From Labedella phragmitis (GTDB taxonomy: Bacteria; Actinomycetota; Actinomycetes; Actinomycetales; Microbacteriaceae), in the NCBI RefSeq assembly GCF_004078635.1, contig NZ_RZNB01000002.1:620001-684000 (forward strand): 64,000 nt of DNA. The letters are read 5' to 3'. The notes beneath the pieces are model-generated. The model saw nothing but the letters and a program-made list of their open reading frames with translations, made no database searches and was not told where the DNA came from. Below are positions 34,498-42,638 of the stretch, in pieces. The translations under genes were made by a program, and so were the position numbers. Position 1 is the first letter of the stretch. Each line of letters starts with the position of its first letter.

Positions 34498-35373
34498 TCA
34501 GCCCACCAGCTTCTGTGCGAAGACGTGCGGCGTGAATCCGGTGAGATCGCCGATCCCCTCGCCCTGGCCCACGAGCTTGATCGGGATGCCCGTCTGCTCC
34601 TGGACCGCGAGGACGAAGCCGCCCTTCGCCGAACCGTCGAGCTTCGTCACGACGAGGCCGGTGACCCCGGCGTGCTCGATGAAGGCCTGCGCCTGAGCGA
34701 GACCGTTCTGCCCCGTCGTGGCGTCGAGGACGAGCAGGACCTCGGACACCGGCGCCTGCTTCTCGACGACGCGGCGGATCTTCGTCAACTCGTCCATGAG
34801 CCCGCCCTTCGTGTGAAGCCTGCCCGCGGTGTCGATGATGACGATCTCGGTGCCCGTGCGCTTCGCGAACTCGACCGTCTGGAAGGCGACGGACGCCGGA
34901 TCCTGACCCTGCTGCTGCGGCCGGACGATCTGCGCTCCCCCGCGCTCTGCCCAGGTCGCGAGCTGGTCGACCGCCGCGGCGCGGAACGTGTCGGCCGCCC
35001 CGACGACGACCGAGCGGCCGTAGGTCCCGAGGAAACGGGCGAACTTGCCGATCGTCGTCGTCTTCCCGACGCCGTTGACGCCGACGACGAGGACGACGGC
35101 CGGTCGCTCCGTGAGTCGGAGTGTCGTGTCGTACTTCGACAGGCGCTCCTCGATCGTCTCGCGGAGCATGCGCTGGAGGTCGCGCGGATCCGTCGTGCGG
35201 TACCGCTCGACGTTGGCGCGCAGCTCGTCGATCACGGCCTCGGTGACGTCGGGGCCGAAGTCGGCTCCGACGAGAGCCGTCTCGAGGTCGTCCCACGTGT
35301 CCTCGGTGATCGTGGGTCGTTGGAACATGCCGCGCAAGGCCCCGCTCAGGGACCACGGAGTGCGTTCTGCCAT
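34498..35373 (-). CDS. ftsY: signal recognition particle receptor FtsY (short form)
   Basis: 291 residues. NG domain only: GVNGVGKTTTIGKFARFLG (near 100), GAADTFRAAAVDQL, IIIDTAGRLHTKGG-type text read as IVIIDTAGRLH, and TKLDGSAKGG. The acidic A domain that anchors E. coli FtsY to the membrane is missing; instead the chain starts with WSLSGALRGMFQRPTI, an amphipathic-looking segment that may serve as the membrane tether. The ATG has TAGGCT exactly six bases upstream (35380-35385), so ftsY-DUF2004-ffh may begin with a leaderless mRNA. Confidence 0.96.
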   Translation of the reverse strand: MAERTPWSLSGALRGMFQRPTITEDTWDDLETALVGADFGPDVTEAVIDELRANVERYRTTDPRDLQRMLRETIEERLSKYDTTLRLTERPAVVLVVGVNGVGKTTTIGKFARFLGTYGRSVVVGAADTFRAAAVDQLATWAERGGAQIVRPQQQGQDPASVAFQTVEFAKRTGTEIVIIDTAGRLHTKGGLMDELTKIRRVVEKQAPVSEVLLVLDATTGQNGLAQAQAFIEHAGVTGLVVTKLDGSAKGGFVLAVQEQTGIPIKLVGQGEGIGDLTGFTPHVFAQKLVG

Positions 35374-35379
35374 CCCCCC

Positions 35380-35385
35380 AGCCTA
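35380..35385 (-). promoter_or_regulatory. putative -10 element of a leaderless ftsY mRNA
   Basis: TAGGCT, six G residues, then ATG on the reverse strand. The G-run could also act as a poor ribosome-binding site, so this case is less clean than recG or glgP. Confidence 0.4.
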
Positions 35386-35417
35386 CCGGCGAGGGCACCG
35401 CCCGATCGCCGGGCGGA

Positions 35418-38400
35418 TCAGGATGCGCGTTCCTCCACGACCCGCTGACCGACGACGGCCGAGACCCCGTCCTGGCGCATCGAGACACCGTAGAGAGCGT
35501 CCGCGATCTCCATCGTGCGCTTCTGGTGGGTGATGACGATGAGCTGGCTCGACTGCCGCAGATCCTCGAAGATCGCGAGAAGTCGGCCGAGGTTCGCATC
35601 GTCGAGAGCGGCCTCGACCTCGTCCATGATGTAGAACGGGCTCGGCCGCGCCTTGAAGATCGCTATGAGGAGCGCCACGGCCGCGAGTGAACGCTCGCCG
35701 CCCGACAACAGGGAGAGCCGCTCGATCTTCTTGCCGGCGGGCTTCACGCTCACCTCGATACCCGTCGTGAGGAGGTTGTCGGGATCGGTCAGCCGGATGC
35801 TGCCCGTTCCGCCGGGGAAGAGCACGGGGAAGACCTCTGTGAAGGCTGCACGCGTGTCCTCGAACGCCGACTCGAAGATGACCTGCATCTTCTCGTCGAG
35901 CTCCTCGATGATCGTCACGAGGTCCGATCGCGTCTTCGCGAGGTCGGAGAGCTGCTCCGTGAGGAAGGTGTGGCGCTGCTCGAGCGCCGCGAACTCCTCG
36001 AGGGCGAGCGGGTTCACGCGGCCGAGCTGAGCCAGTTTGCGTTCGGCACGCTCGAAGCGGCGCTGCTGTTCGGCTCGATCGAATGCGACGGTCGGTCGTC
36101 CTCCCCCCTCACCCGGCTCGGCGTCGGCGTCCGGGATCGGCACGTCGGGGCCGTACTCGGCGATGAGGACGTCCTCGACGAGGCCGAGCTCGGAACCCGA
36201 TCGTTCGAGGAGTCCGGACAAGTGCAGCTTCTTCTCGTAAATCTGCAGTTCGAGCCCGTGCACGCTCTCGGTGATCGCTTGCAGTCGCTCCCGGAGCGCT
36301 TGCTCCTCACGACGCAGCCGGCCGAGCTCCTCGTTCTGGCTCGAGCGTTCCGCCTCGGCCGTCGCGAGCACGACGCGGGACTCCGAGACGGACCGGTCGA
36401 GCGACGCGAGGACAGCGGGGAGAGCGTCGACGACGCGCTGGGCCGTCTCCATCTGACGACGGCGGATGACCGCGCGCCGAGCTGCCTGTTCCGCCGCCTG
36501 CCGCTCCGCCTCGCGTCGCCGTTCGAGCGCGACGACGCGCTCCTGCTCGGCGCGGATGCGTTCCCGAGCGGTCTCGACCGCGAGTCGCGCCTCGACCTCG
36601 CGTTCGCGCGCCTGCTCCATCTCCGCGGCGAGCGAGTCGCGAGCCGAGACGTCGAGGATCGGTCGAGGGCGCGAGCGGGCGGTCTCGAGCTCAGCCTTCG
36701 CCTTGTCGGCCGCCGCCTCGGCAGCAGCGAGTTGACCGGCGGACTGGTCGAACGCCACGACGAGCCTGTCGAACTCTGCGGCGGAGGCCTCGGCCTGCAC
36801 ACGTGCTCGATTGACCTTCTCGGTCTCGGCGGCGAGCTGCGCGTCGTACTCGCGGAGCGCCGAGAGGGCGAGCTGGGAGCGTTCCTTCGCCGCAGCGACC
36901 GCTGCGCGCTGCTCGGCGAGCTCGAAGCGTTCGTCGTCGATGAGACGCTCCACCTCGGTGAGACGCTCGGCCGCGGAATCGCGTTCCGCGACGAGCTCGA
37001 TGCGACCCTGCTCCCCGCCGGATCCGCCGCGCAGGAGGTGGTCGGTGAGCACCTCTCCCCCGCGGGTCACGAGCGTGACGGGCCCACCGAGATCCGCACC
37101 CCGCAGGACGGGAGCCGCCTCGCGAGCGGCTTCGAGGTCGTCAGCGATCGCGACGAACGCGAGCAGACCCATCACGCCGTCGGGCGCCGACACGACGCTC
37201 GTGGCCGCCGTGACGCCCTGCACCGACGGCCACTCGGGGCGCGGAGCGCGGGAATCCGCGATCACGACCTCGACTCGACCGAGGTCGTCGCTCGTGGCTC
37301 GCCCAACGGCGGCGATGGCCGCGTCGAGATCCTCCGCGAGGACCGAGTCGGCGGTCGAACCGAGGGCGGCGGCGACAGCGGCCTCGAAACCCGCCGAGAC
37401 CTGCACCGAATCGCCCACGATGCCGCGGATGCCCGGAAGCGAGGAGCGGATGAGATCCGACGCGCCGTCCTTGACGTCGAGGGCACGAGTGAGCGCACGG
37501 ACCTGCGCGGTCAGCGCATCACGCTCACGCTCGTGTCCGTGCAAGCGCTCACGGAGACCCTCGATGAACGACTCGGCCTCGAAGACCTCGCCCTGGGCGA
37601 TCTCGTAGGCCTCGTCGAGCCCGCTGTCGCCCAGGTCTCGCAACGGCGATTCGTCCTCGATGCGCGAGAACACCATGGCGGCTTCGTCGCGGCGGGCCTC
37701 CGCCTGGTCGATGGCGTTCTGCTGGCGCAACCGCTCGCCGCGGACGGCGGCGAGGCGGCTCGCCGCCGCTTCGGCCTGGCCCGTCAGTTTCGAGATCTCG
37801 AGGTCGTGTCGCGAGACGAGTGCGCTCTGCGCGGCGATCTCGACGTCGATGGCGTCGAGTCGCTCCCGAGCAGCTGCGGTCACGGCACGGGCGCGCTCGA
37901 AGCCGGCCTCGGCGTCGGCGAGGGTCGACTGCAGTTCGCGGACGAGAGCGGCCGCCTCGGCGATGGTCTCGGCGCTCACTCCGTCGGTGAGCTCACTCGG
38001 TTCCGCCTCGGCTCCGAGCAGCGCGAGCTTCTGCGTGGCGAGCGTGTAGAGACTGCGCGCCCGCTCCTGCACCGACTCGAGTGCGAAGCTCGTCCGCCTC
38101 GCACCGTCTACGGCGTCGCCCTGCTGCTCGCGCTCGATGCGCGCGATGCGAAGACCCTTCTGCTCCAGCTGCTCCTGAAGCACGATGCGCTCGGTGTGAC
38201 GCTCCGACTCGCTGCGGGAGAAGTCGTCGAGCTCTCTCCGCAAGGCGACGACGTCATCGGCGAGGAGGCGTGCTCGCGCATCCCGGACGACGGCGGCGAT
38301 GGTCTGAGCCTCCCGCGCGACTTCGGCCTGACGTCCGAGCGGCTTGAGCTGGCGCCGGATCTCCCCGGCGAGGTCGCTCAACCGGGTGAGGTTCGTCTGC

Positions 38401-38951
38401 ATGGCATCGAGCTTGCGTACGGTCTTCTCTTTGCGACGCCGGTGCTTGAGGATGCCGGCGGCTTCCTCGATGAAGCCCCTTCGCTCCTCGGGGCTTGCGT
38501 GCAGGACGGCGTCCAACTGGCCCTGACCGACGATGACGTGCATCTCGCGGCCGAGGCCGGAGTCGGACAGCAGTTCCTGGACGTCGAGGAGTCGACAGCT
38601 CTCGCCGTTGATCGCATACTCACTGCCGCCGTTGCGGAAGAGCGTACGGCTGATCGTCACCTCGGTGTACTCGATGGGAAGGGCGCCGTCGGAATTGTCG
38701 ATCGTCAGGGTCACCTCGGCGCGGCCGAGCGGTCCGCGCGTCGACGTGCCCGCGAAGATGACGTCCTCCATCTTGCCGCCGCGGAGGGTCTTGGCTCCTT
38801 GCTCCCCCATGACCCAGGCGAGAGCGTCGACGACGTTCGACTTGCCGGAACCGTTCGGCCCAACGACACACGTGACACCTTGCTCGAACGCGAAGGTCGT
38901 CGGGGACGCGAACGACTTGAAGCCCTTGAGAGTGAGGCTCTTCAAGTACAC
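35418..38951 (-). CDS. smc: chromosome segregation protein SMC
   Basis: 1177 residues. Walker A at 31-38 (VVGPNGSGKSN), long coiled coils, a hinge near 510-670 (SLPGIRGIVGDSVQVSAGFE), and the C-terminal head with the ABC signature LLSGGERSLAAVALLIA (near 1084) and Walker B/D-loop YIMDEVEAALDDANL (near 1117). With ScpA/ScpB it compacts and segregates the chromosome. The start is GTG with AAGGGA seven bases upstream; family similarity begins at residue 2 (YLKSLTLKGFKSFA). Ordered smc then ftsY, with 44 bp between. Confidence 0.98.
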   Translation of the reverse strand: MYLKSLTLKGFKSFASPTTFAFEQGVTCVVGPNGSGKSNVVDALAWVMGEQGAKTLRGGKMEDVIFAGTSTRGPLGRAEVTLTIDNSDGALPIEYTEVTISRTLFRNGGSEYAINGESCRLLDVQELLSDSGLGREMHVIVGQGQLDAVLHASPEERRGFIEEAAGILKHRRRKEKTVRKLDAMQTNLTRLSDLAGEIRRQLKPLGRQAEVAREAQTIAAVVRDARARLLADDVVALRRELDDFSRSESERHTERIVLQEQLEQKGLRIARIEREQQGDAVDGARRTSFALESVQERARSLYTLATQKLALLGAEAEPSELTDGVSAETIAEAAALVRELQSTLADAEAGFERARAVTAAARERLDAIDVEIAAQSALVSRHDLEISKLTGQAEAAASRLAAVRGERLRQQNAIDQAEARRDEAAMVFSRIEDESPLRDLGDSGLDEAYEIAQGEVFEAESFIEGLRERLHGHERERDALTAQVRALTRALDVKDGASDLIRSSLPGIRGIVGDSVQVSAGFEAAVAAALGSTADSVLAEDLDAAIAAVGRATSDDLGRVEVVIADSRAPRPEWPSVQGVTAATSVVSAPDGVMGLLAFVAIADDLEAAREAAPVLRGADLGGPVTLVTRGGEVLTDHLLRGGSGGEQGRIELVAERDSAAERLTEVERLIDDERFELAEQRAAVAAAKERSQLALSALREYDAQLAAETEKVNRARVQAEASAAEFDRLVVAFDQSAGQLAAAEAAADKAKAELETARSRPRPILDVSARDSLAAEMEQAREREVEARLAVETARERIRAEQERVVALERRREAERQAAEQAARRAVIRRRQMETAQRVVDALPAVLASLDRSVSESRVVLATAEAERSSQNEELGRLRREEQALRERLQAITESVHGLELQIYEKKLHLSGLLERSGSELGLVEDVLIAEYGPDVPIPDADAEPGEGGGRPTVAFDRAEQQRRFERAERKLAQLGRVNPLALEEFAALEQRHTFLTEQLSDLAKTRSDLVTIIEELDEKMQVIFESAFEDTRAAFTEVFPVLFPGGTGSIRLTDPDNLLTTGIEVSVKPAGKKIERLSLLSGGERSLAAVALLIAIFKARPSPFYIMDEVEAALDDANLGRLLAIFEDLRQSSQLIVITHQKRTMEIADALYGVSMRQDGVSAVVGQRVVEERAS

Positions 38952-39090
38952 GGACGGGTCCCTTCGGCCGATCGGGTCGGGCGATCGTTCGGCTCTACGG
39001 TAGCGGAACGCGGCGCGGCCGCCCCGCTCCCACGCGGTCGGCCGCCCGCCCTCGTCCTCCCCGCTCTCGACGCGGGCCACCAGCCCGTCG

Positions 39091-39096
39091 TATCCT
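39091..39096 (+). promoter_or_regulatory. putative -10 element for the tandem GNAT gene
   Basis: TATCCT about 39 bases before the ATG, with GGGAGG in between; an ordinary leadered promoter in the 183-bp gap divergent from smc. No -35 match. Confidence 0.35.
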
Positions 39097-39134
39097 GGCG
39101 GGCTGTCGACCTCCGGCAGCGGGAGGATGACGAG

Positions 39135-40211
39135 ATGACGGAGCGAGTGACGCTCGAGGAACTGGCGATCCCCGAGACGCTGGACGGCGCCGGAGGCGCT
39201 GCCTTCCGCGAGATGGTCGGGGTGCGCAACACGATCGAGTCTGCCGCCATGGGCTCCGACGATTTCGCCCCCACGGCCGAAGAGCTCCTCCCCCTGTGGA
39301 GGAACACGGTCGACGAACCGAAACGTCTGCTCATCGCCCGGGTCGACGGAGTCATCGTGGGCCGCGGCGTGCTCGAACTCCCGACGGAAGAGGGGTCGAC
39401 GACGGCTTTCGTCTCCGTCGAGGTCCTCCCCGACTACCGCGAAGCGGGCATCGGGACGGCCATGCTCGAGGCGATCGAATCGTGGGCGACGGCCGCCGGA
39501 CGGTCGATCCTCGAATCGTTCGTGACCCACGGCCCGCTTCGCGGCGGCCCCGAGCTCGCACCGCCGACCGGATTCGGCGCGGTGCCCGCCGATTCGCCGG
39601 AGGTCCGTTTCGCGCTCGGCCGCGGCTACCGTCTCGAACAGGTCGCGCGGATGTCCATGCTCGACGTCGACGACGTGCTCCCGACGATCAGGGACGTCCT
39701 CGACGCCGCCGCGGCGCACGCGGCCGGATACGTCGTCGAGACCGCAGCCGGTATTCCCCCGCAGGAGTGGTGGGAGGACCTCGCTCTCCTGCAGCGGCGG
39801 ATGTCGACTGATGCCCCCGCTGCGGGGCTCGAGCTGGACGAACAGGACTGGGATGCCGACCGCGTCCTCAGAACCGCGACGGACCGTGAGGAGGGCGGCC
39901 GCACGGCGCTCACGGCCGTCGCCCGCGACACCGCCGACGGACGCATCGTCGCCTTCAGCGAACTCCTCGTTCCGAGCGACCCTGAGCGCGCCGTCGTGCA
40001 GGACTCCACACTCGTGCTCTCCGAGCACCGGGGGCACCGCCTCGGCATGCTCGTGAAGGCCGCGAACCTGGTGTTCCTGCACGACGTCTCTCCCGCCTCG
40101 CGGGCCGTGACGACGTTCAACGCCGAGGAGAACCGGCCAATGCTCGACGTGAACGAGGCCCTCGGTTTCCACGCCGTCGGCGCGGAGGGCGCATGGCGGA
40201 AGGACCTCTGA
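39135..40211 (+). CDS. two-domain GNAT family N-acetyltransferase
   Basis: 358 residues made of two GNAT modules. The first (about 1-175) has the acetyl-CoA loop in VSVEVLPDYREAGIGTAMLE; the second (about 200-358) has QDSTLVLSEHRGHRLGMLVK and a terminal NEALGFHAVGAEGAW. The tandem layout resembles mycothiol synthase (MshD), but mshD usually shows stronger conserved text, so I leave the substrate open. The ATG has GGGAGG eight bases upstream. It lies on the forward strand between mutM and smc, genes that are often adjacent, so it splits a usual neighbourhood. Confidence 0.85.
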   Translation: MTERVTLEELAIPETLDGAGGAAFREMVGVRNTIESAAMGSDDFAPTAEELLPLWRNTVDEPKRLLIARVDGVIVGRGVLELPTEEGSTTAFVSVEVLPDYREAGIGTAMLEAIESWATAAGRSILESFVTHGPLRGGPELAPPTGFGAVPADSPEVRFALGRGYRLEQVARMSMLDVDDVLPTIRDVLDAAAAHAAGYVVETAAGIPPQEWWEDLALLQRRMSTDAPAAGLELDEQDWDADRVLRTATDREEGGRTALTAVARDTADGRIVAFSELLVPSDPERAVVQDSTLVLSEHRGHRLGMLVKAANLVFLHDVSPASRAVTTFNAEENRPMLDVNEALGFHAVGAEGAWRKDL

Positions 40212-40225
40212 GACCGAGCGCGCCG

Positions 40226-40243
40226 TCCGGTGCCGTCACCGGA
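40226..40243. terminator. short hairpin at the convergent ends of the GNAT gene and mutM
   Basis: 7-bp stem TCCGGTG/CACCGGA with a 4-nt loop, overlapping the mutM stop codon. Short, but well placed for both genes. Confidence 0.45.
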
Positions 40244-41126
40244 GTGGTTGGCATACCGCGCAGTAGTGCGACGAGCGATTGGCGAAGGCGACGCGGACGA
40301 TCGGGGCGCCGCACCGGCGGCAGGGCTCGCCCTGACGGCCGTACGCGTTCAGGCTGTGGGCGAAATAACCGGCCTGACCGTTCACGTTGACGTACTGCGC
40401 GTCGAAACTCGTCCCGCCTCCCGCGAGAGCGCGGCTGAGGACGGCCCGCACCTCCTCGAGGAGCAGCGTCAGCTGCGCGCTCGAGAGCGAGTCCCCCGGC
40501 TGCTCCGGTGCGATCATGGCCGCCCACAGCGACTCGTCGGCATAGATGTTGCCGATGCCCGAGATCGCGGTCTGGTCGAGGAGGATCCGCTTGATCCCAC
40601 TCCGGCTCGACCGGACCCGCCGGTCGAGCGCCTCGGCGTCGAGATGCGGGTCCAGTGCGTCGCGCGCGATGTGCGAGACACGGTCGGGCACGAGGGGGTC
40701 GGCCACTGCGTCACCGGCGAAGCCGCCCGGCCGGGCGTCGACCGTCGTGACGAGGGGATCGATCGCGAGCCCGCCGAAGATGCGCTGGTCCGCGAAATTC
40801 ACGAGCAACTCGCCGTGCTCGGGATGTTCGATGCCGACGGCGACGCGCGTGAAGCGGTCGACATCACCGGGGCGACGCAACAGCATCTGGCCGCTCATCC
40901 CCAAGTGCGCGACGAGAGCCCGGCCGTCGTCGAGCGGGAACCACAGGAACTTTCCCCGGCGCACCGCGGAGAGGATCGTCCGTCCTGTTAGCTCGTCCTC
41001 GAACCGACCGTCGGTGTGTCTCCGCAACGACCGGCGGTCGAGGACGTCGATTCCCGTGACGGTCGCGCCGGTCACGGCGGGAGCGAGCCCGGCCCTGACG
41101 ACCTCGACCTCAGGGAGTTCGGGCAT
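40236..41126 (-). CDS. mutM: formamidopyrimidine-DNA glycosylase
   Basis: 296 residues. N-terminal MPELPEVEVVRAGL supplies the catalytic Pro2 and Glu3; the helix-two-turn-helix has ISGIGNIYADESLWAA; the C-terminal zinc finger is CRRCGAPIV...CAVC (C-x2-C and C-x2-C). Removes 8-oxoguanine and cuts the strand by beta/delta elimination. The start lies inside the 3' end of rnc (17-bp overlap), fixed by the universal MPELPEVE. Last gene of the recG-to-mutM run. Confidence 0.98.
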   Translation of the reverse strand: MPELPEVEVVRAGLAPAVTGATVTGIDVLDRRSLRRHTDGRFEDELTGRTILSAVRRGKFLWFPLDDGRALVAHLGMSGQMLLRRPGDVDRFTRVAVGIEHPEHGELLVNFADQRIFGGLAIDPLVTTVDARPGGFAGDAVADPLVPDRVSHIARDALDPHLDAEALDRRVRSSRSGIKRILLDQTAISGIGNIYADESLWAAMIAPEQPGDSLSSAQLTLLLEEVRAVLSRALAGGGTSFDAQYVNVNGQAGYFAHSLNAYGRQGEPCRRCGAPIVRVAFANRSSHYCAVCQPLR

Positions 41127-41802
41127 CGAGTTCGTTCCACGCCGCGAGGGCCGCCGCCATCTCGGCGTGCTTCTTGCTGGACCCTGTGCCCTCCGCAGAG
41201 ACGAGGTCGCCGACGGAGACCCGGGCGACGAAGGTTCGCGCATGGTCGGGGCCGGAACTCGAGATCACGTAGTGCGGGGCGGGACCGCCGAGCGCCGCAG
41301 CCGCCTCCTGCAGGCTCGTCTTCGGATCCATGGTGGCTCCGAAGCGATCGATCTCGCCGATGAGCGGTGTGAGCAGACGCAGGACGAGGTCCTTCGCGAC
41401 CTCGGGACCCGAGTCGAGGAAGACGGCCCCGAAGATGGCCTCCATGGTGTCCGCGAGGATCGACGACTTGTCGCGGCCGCCCGTGAGCTCCTCGCCGCGG
41501 CCCAGCCGCAGGTAACGCCCGAGCTCGATACCGCGAGCGACGACCGCCAGCGCAACCGTCGACACGACGCTCGCGCGCATCTTCGCGAGCGATCCCTCCG
41601 GCAGATCGGGATTCTCTCGGAAGAGCTTCTCGGTGACCGCGAGCCCGAGCACCGAGTCGCCGAGGAATTCGAGGCGCTCGTTGTGAGGCACTCCGCCGTT
41701 CTCGTACGCGAACGAGCGGTGGGTCAGCGCGAGCTCGAGAAGCTCGGCACTCACGGGCACGCCAAGAGCCACGACGAGCGAAGCGCGCTCATCGTGGCTC
41801 AT
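41110..41802 (-). CDS. rnc: ribonuclease III
   Basis: 230 residues. RNase III signature HNERLEFLGDSVLGLAVTEK and second metal site DTMEAIFGAVFLDSG, then a C-terminal double-stranded RNA-binding domain (DPKTSLQEAAAALG ... GSSKKHAEMAAALAAWNEL). Cuts double-stranded RNA in rRNA maturation. The ATG at 41802 matches family length; 31 bp after rpmF. Overlaps mutM by 17 bp in another frame. Confidence 0.97.
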   Translation of the reverse strand: MSHDERASLVVALGVPVSAELLELALTHRSFAYENGGVPHNERLEFLGDSVLGLAVTEKLFRENPDLPEGSLAKMRASVVSTVALAVVARGIELGRYLRLGRGEELTGGRDKSSILADTMEAIFGAVFLDSGPEVAKDLVLRLLTPLIGEIDRFGATMDPKTSLQEAAAALGGPAPHYVISSSGPDHARTFVARVSVGDLVSAEGTGSSKKHAEMAAALAAWNELDARTP

Positions 41803-41833
41803 GACGGAAGTACTGATCGGCTGGAGACCGGAA

Positions 41834-42037
41834 TCAGACGTCGGCGACCTTGCGGCCCTTGTACTCGAGGAAGAGCGGGGTGCCCGCGGAGTCCTCGACG
41901 ACCTTGGCACGGTGGGGGAGGCTGTAGGTGACCTTGCCGTTCTCGACCGTCTTCACGAGCGTGGGGACCTCAGCCTTCCACTGCGAACGACGGGCGTGCG
42001 TGTTCGCTCGGGATTGCTTCCGCTTGGGAACAGCCAT
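41834..42037 (-). CDS. rpmF: 50S ribosomal protein L32, zinc-free form
   Basis: 67 residues: [20 protein letters not shown], then [20 protein letters not shown], ending GRKVADV. There is no cysteine at all, so it is the C-minus version that does not need zinc. A short protein, but the DUF177-rpmF-rnc order and the ribosome-binding site AGAAGAAGG support it. Three bases after the DUF177 gene. Confidence 0.97.
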   Translation of the reverse strand: MAVPKRKQSRANTHARRSQWKAEVPTLVKTVENGKVTYSLPHRAKVVEDSAGTPLFLEYKGRKVADV

Positions 42038-42040
42038 GAT

Positions 42041-42601
42041 TCAACCTTCTTCTTTGTCTGCAGCATCCGAGGTTCCGGTGCCTGGCCTGGGGGCGAAACC
42101 CGCGAGCGCAGCCCACCGAGGATCGGATGCTTCACGGGATTCCGGTTCCGGTCGTCTCTCCAGGCGCTCTCCGGTCTCGGGGTCGAGACCGGGGCAATCC
42201 GGAGTGCACACCGGCTGAAACGGCAGTGACAACACCACTGCATCTCTGACGGGAGATTCAAGATCGACGTGATCGTAGCGAACCTCGTACTCAGACGCTT
42301 CCGAACCAGCGTACGCGAAAAGCTCTTGAATCTCGACTTCGACAGGCTGAGAGATGTCACGGAGGCATCGCCCGCACTCCCCGTCCGCAGTCGTCTCGAC
42401 CTCCGCGGTCACGAGGATACCCTCGTGGACGGACTCGAGACGCACCTCGGCGTGCATCGGTGCGCCCTCCTTCACGGCCAGGAGACCCTCGCCGAGGCGC
42501 GCGGGGACGTCGAAGTCGTAGGAGTGCTCGCGCATCTCTCCCGGGCGGTTGATGAGATCTCTGACTCCGACGGTGTACGGAGTCCTCTGCAGTCCAGTCA
42601 C
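42041..42601 (-). CDS. YceD family (DUF177) protein
   Basis: 186 residues. The family core is RLESVHEGILVTAEVETTAD with CGRCLRDI, and the acidic LFAYAGSEASEYEVRYDHVD; a second cysteine pair (VCTPDCPGLDPETG) looks like the metal-binding end common in this family. YceD is linked to 23S rRNA metabolism in bacteria and plants and nearly always precedes rpmF, as here. The GTG start has TAGAAT exactly six bases upstream and no ribosome-binding site, so the rpmF-rnc-mutM transcript may begin leaderless here. Confidence 0.9.
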   Translation of the reverse strand: MTGLQRTPYTVGVRDLINRPGEMREHSYDFDVPARLGEGLLAVKEGAPMHAEVRLESVHEGILVTAEVETTADGECGRCLRDISQPVEVEIQELFAYAGSEASEYEVRYDHVDLESPVRDAVVLSLPFQPVCTPDCPGLDPETGERLERRPEPESREASDPRWAALAGFAPRPGTGTSDAADKEEG

Positions 42602-42607
42602 CCCTCG

Positions 42608-42613
42608 ATTCTA
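42608..42613 (-). promoter_or_regulatory. putative -10 element of a leaderless DUF177-rpmF mRNA
   Basis: TAGAAT, six bases (CGAGGG), then GTG on the reverse strand. It would give an internal promoter within the long recG-to-mutM run. Confidence 0.5.
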
Positions 42614-42638
42614 CCGTGGGGGTCTCGAGCGAGGTCCG

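Noticed and set aside
35970-39134. A forward-strand open frame antisense to the whole of smc, in frame with the GNAT gene.
   Set aside because: Composition is that of a reversed coding strand and has no domain of its own. The GNAT gene has a good ribosome-binding site at 39135.
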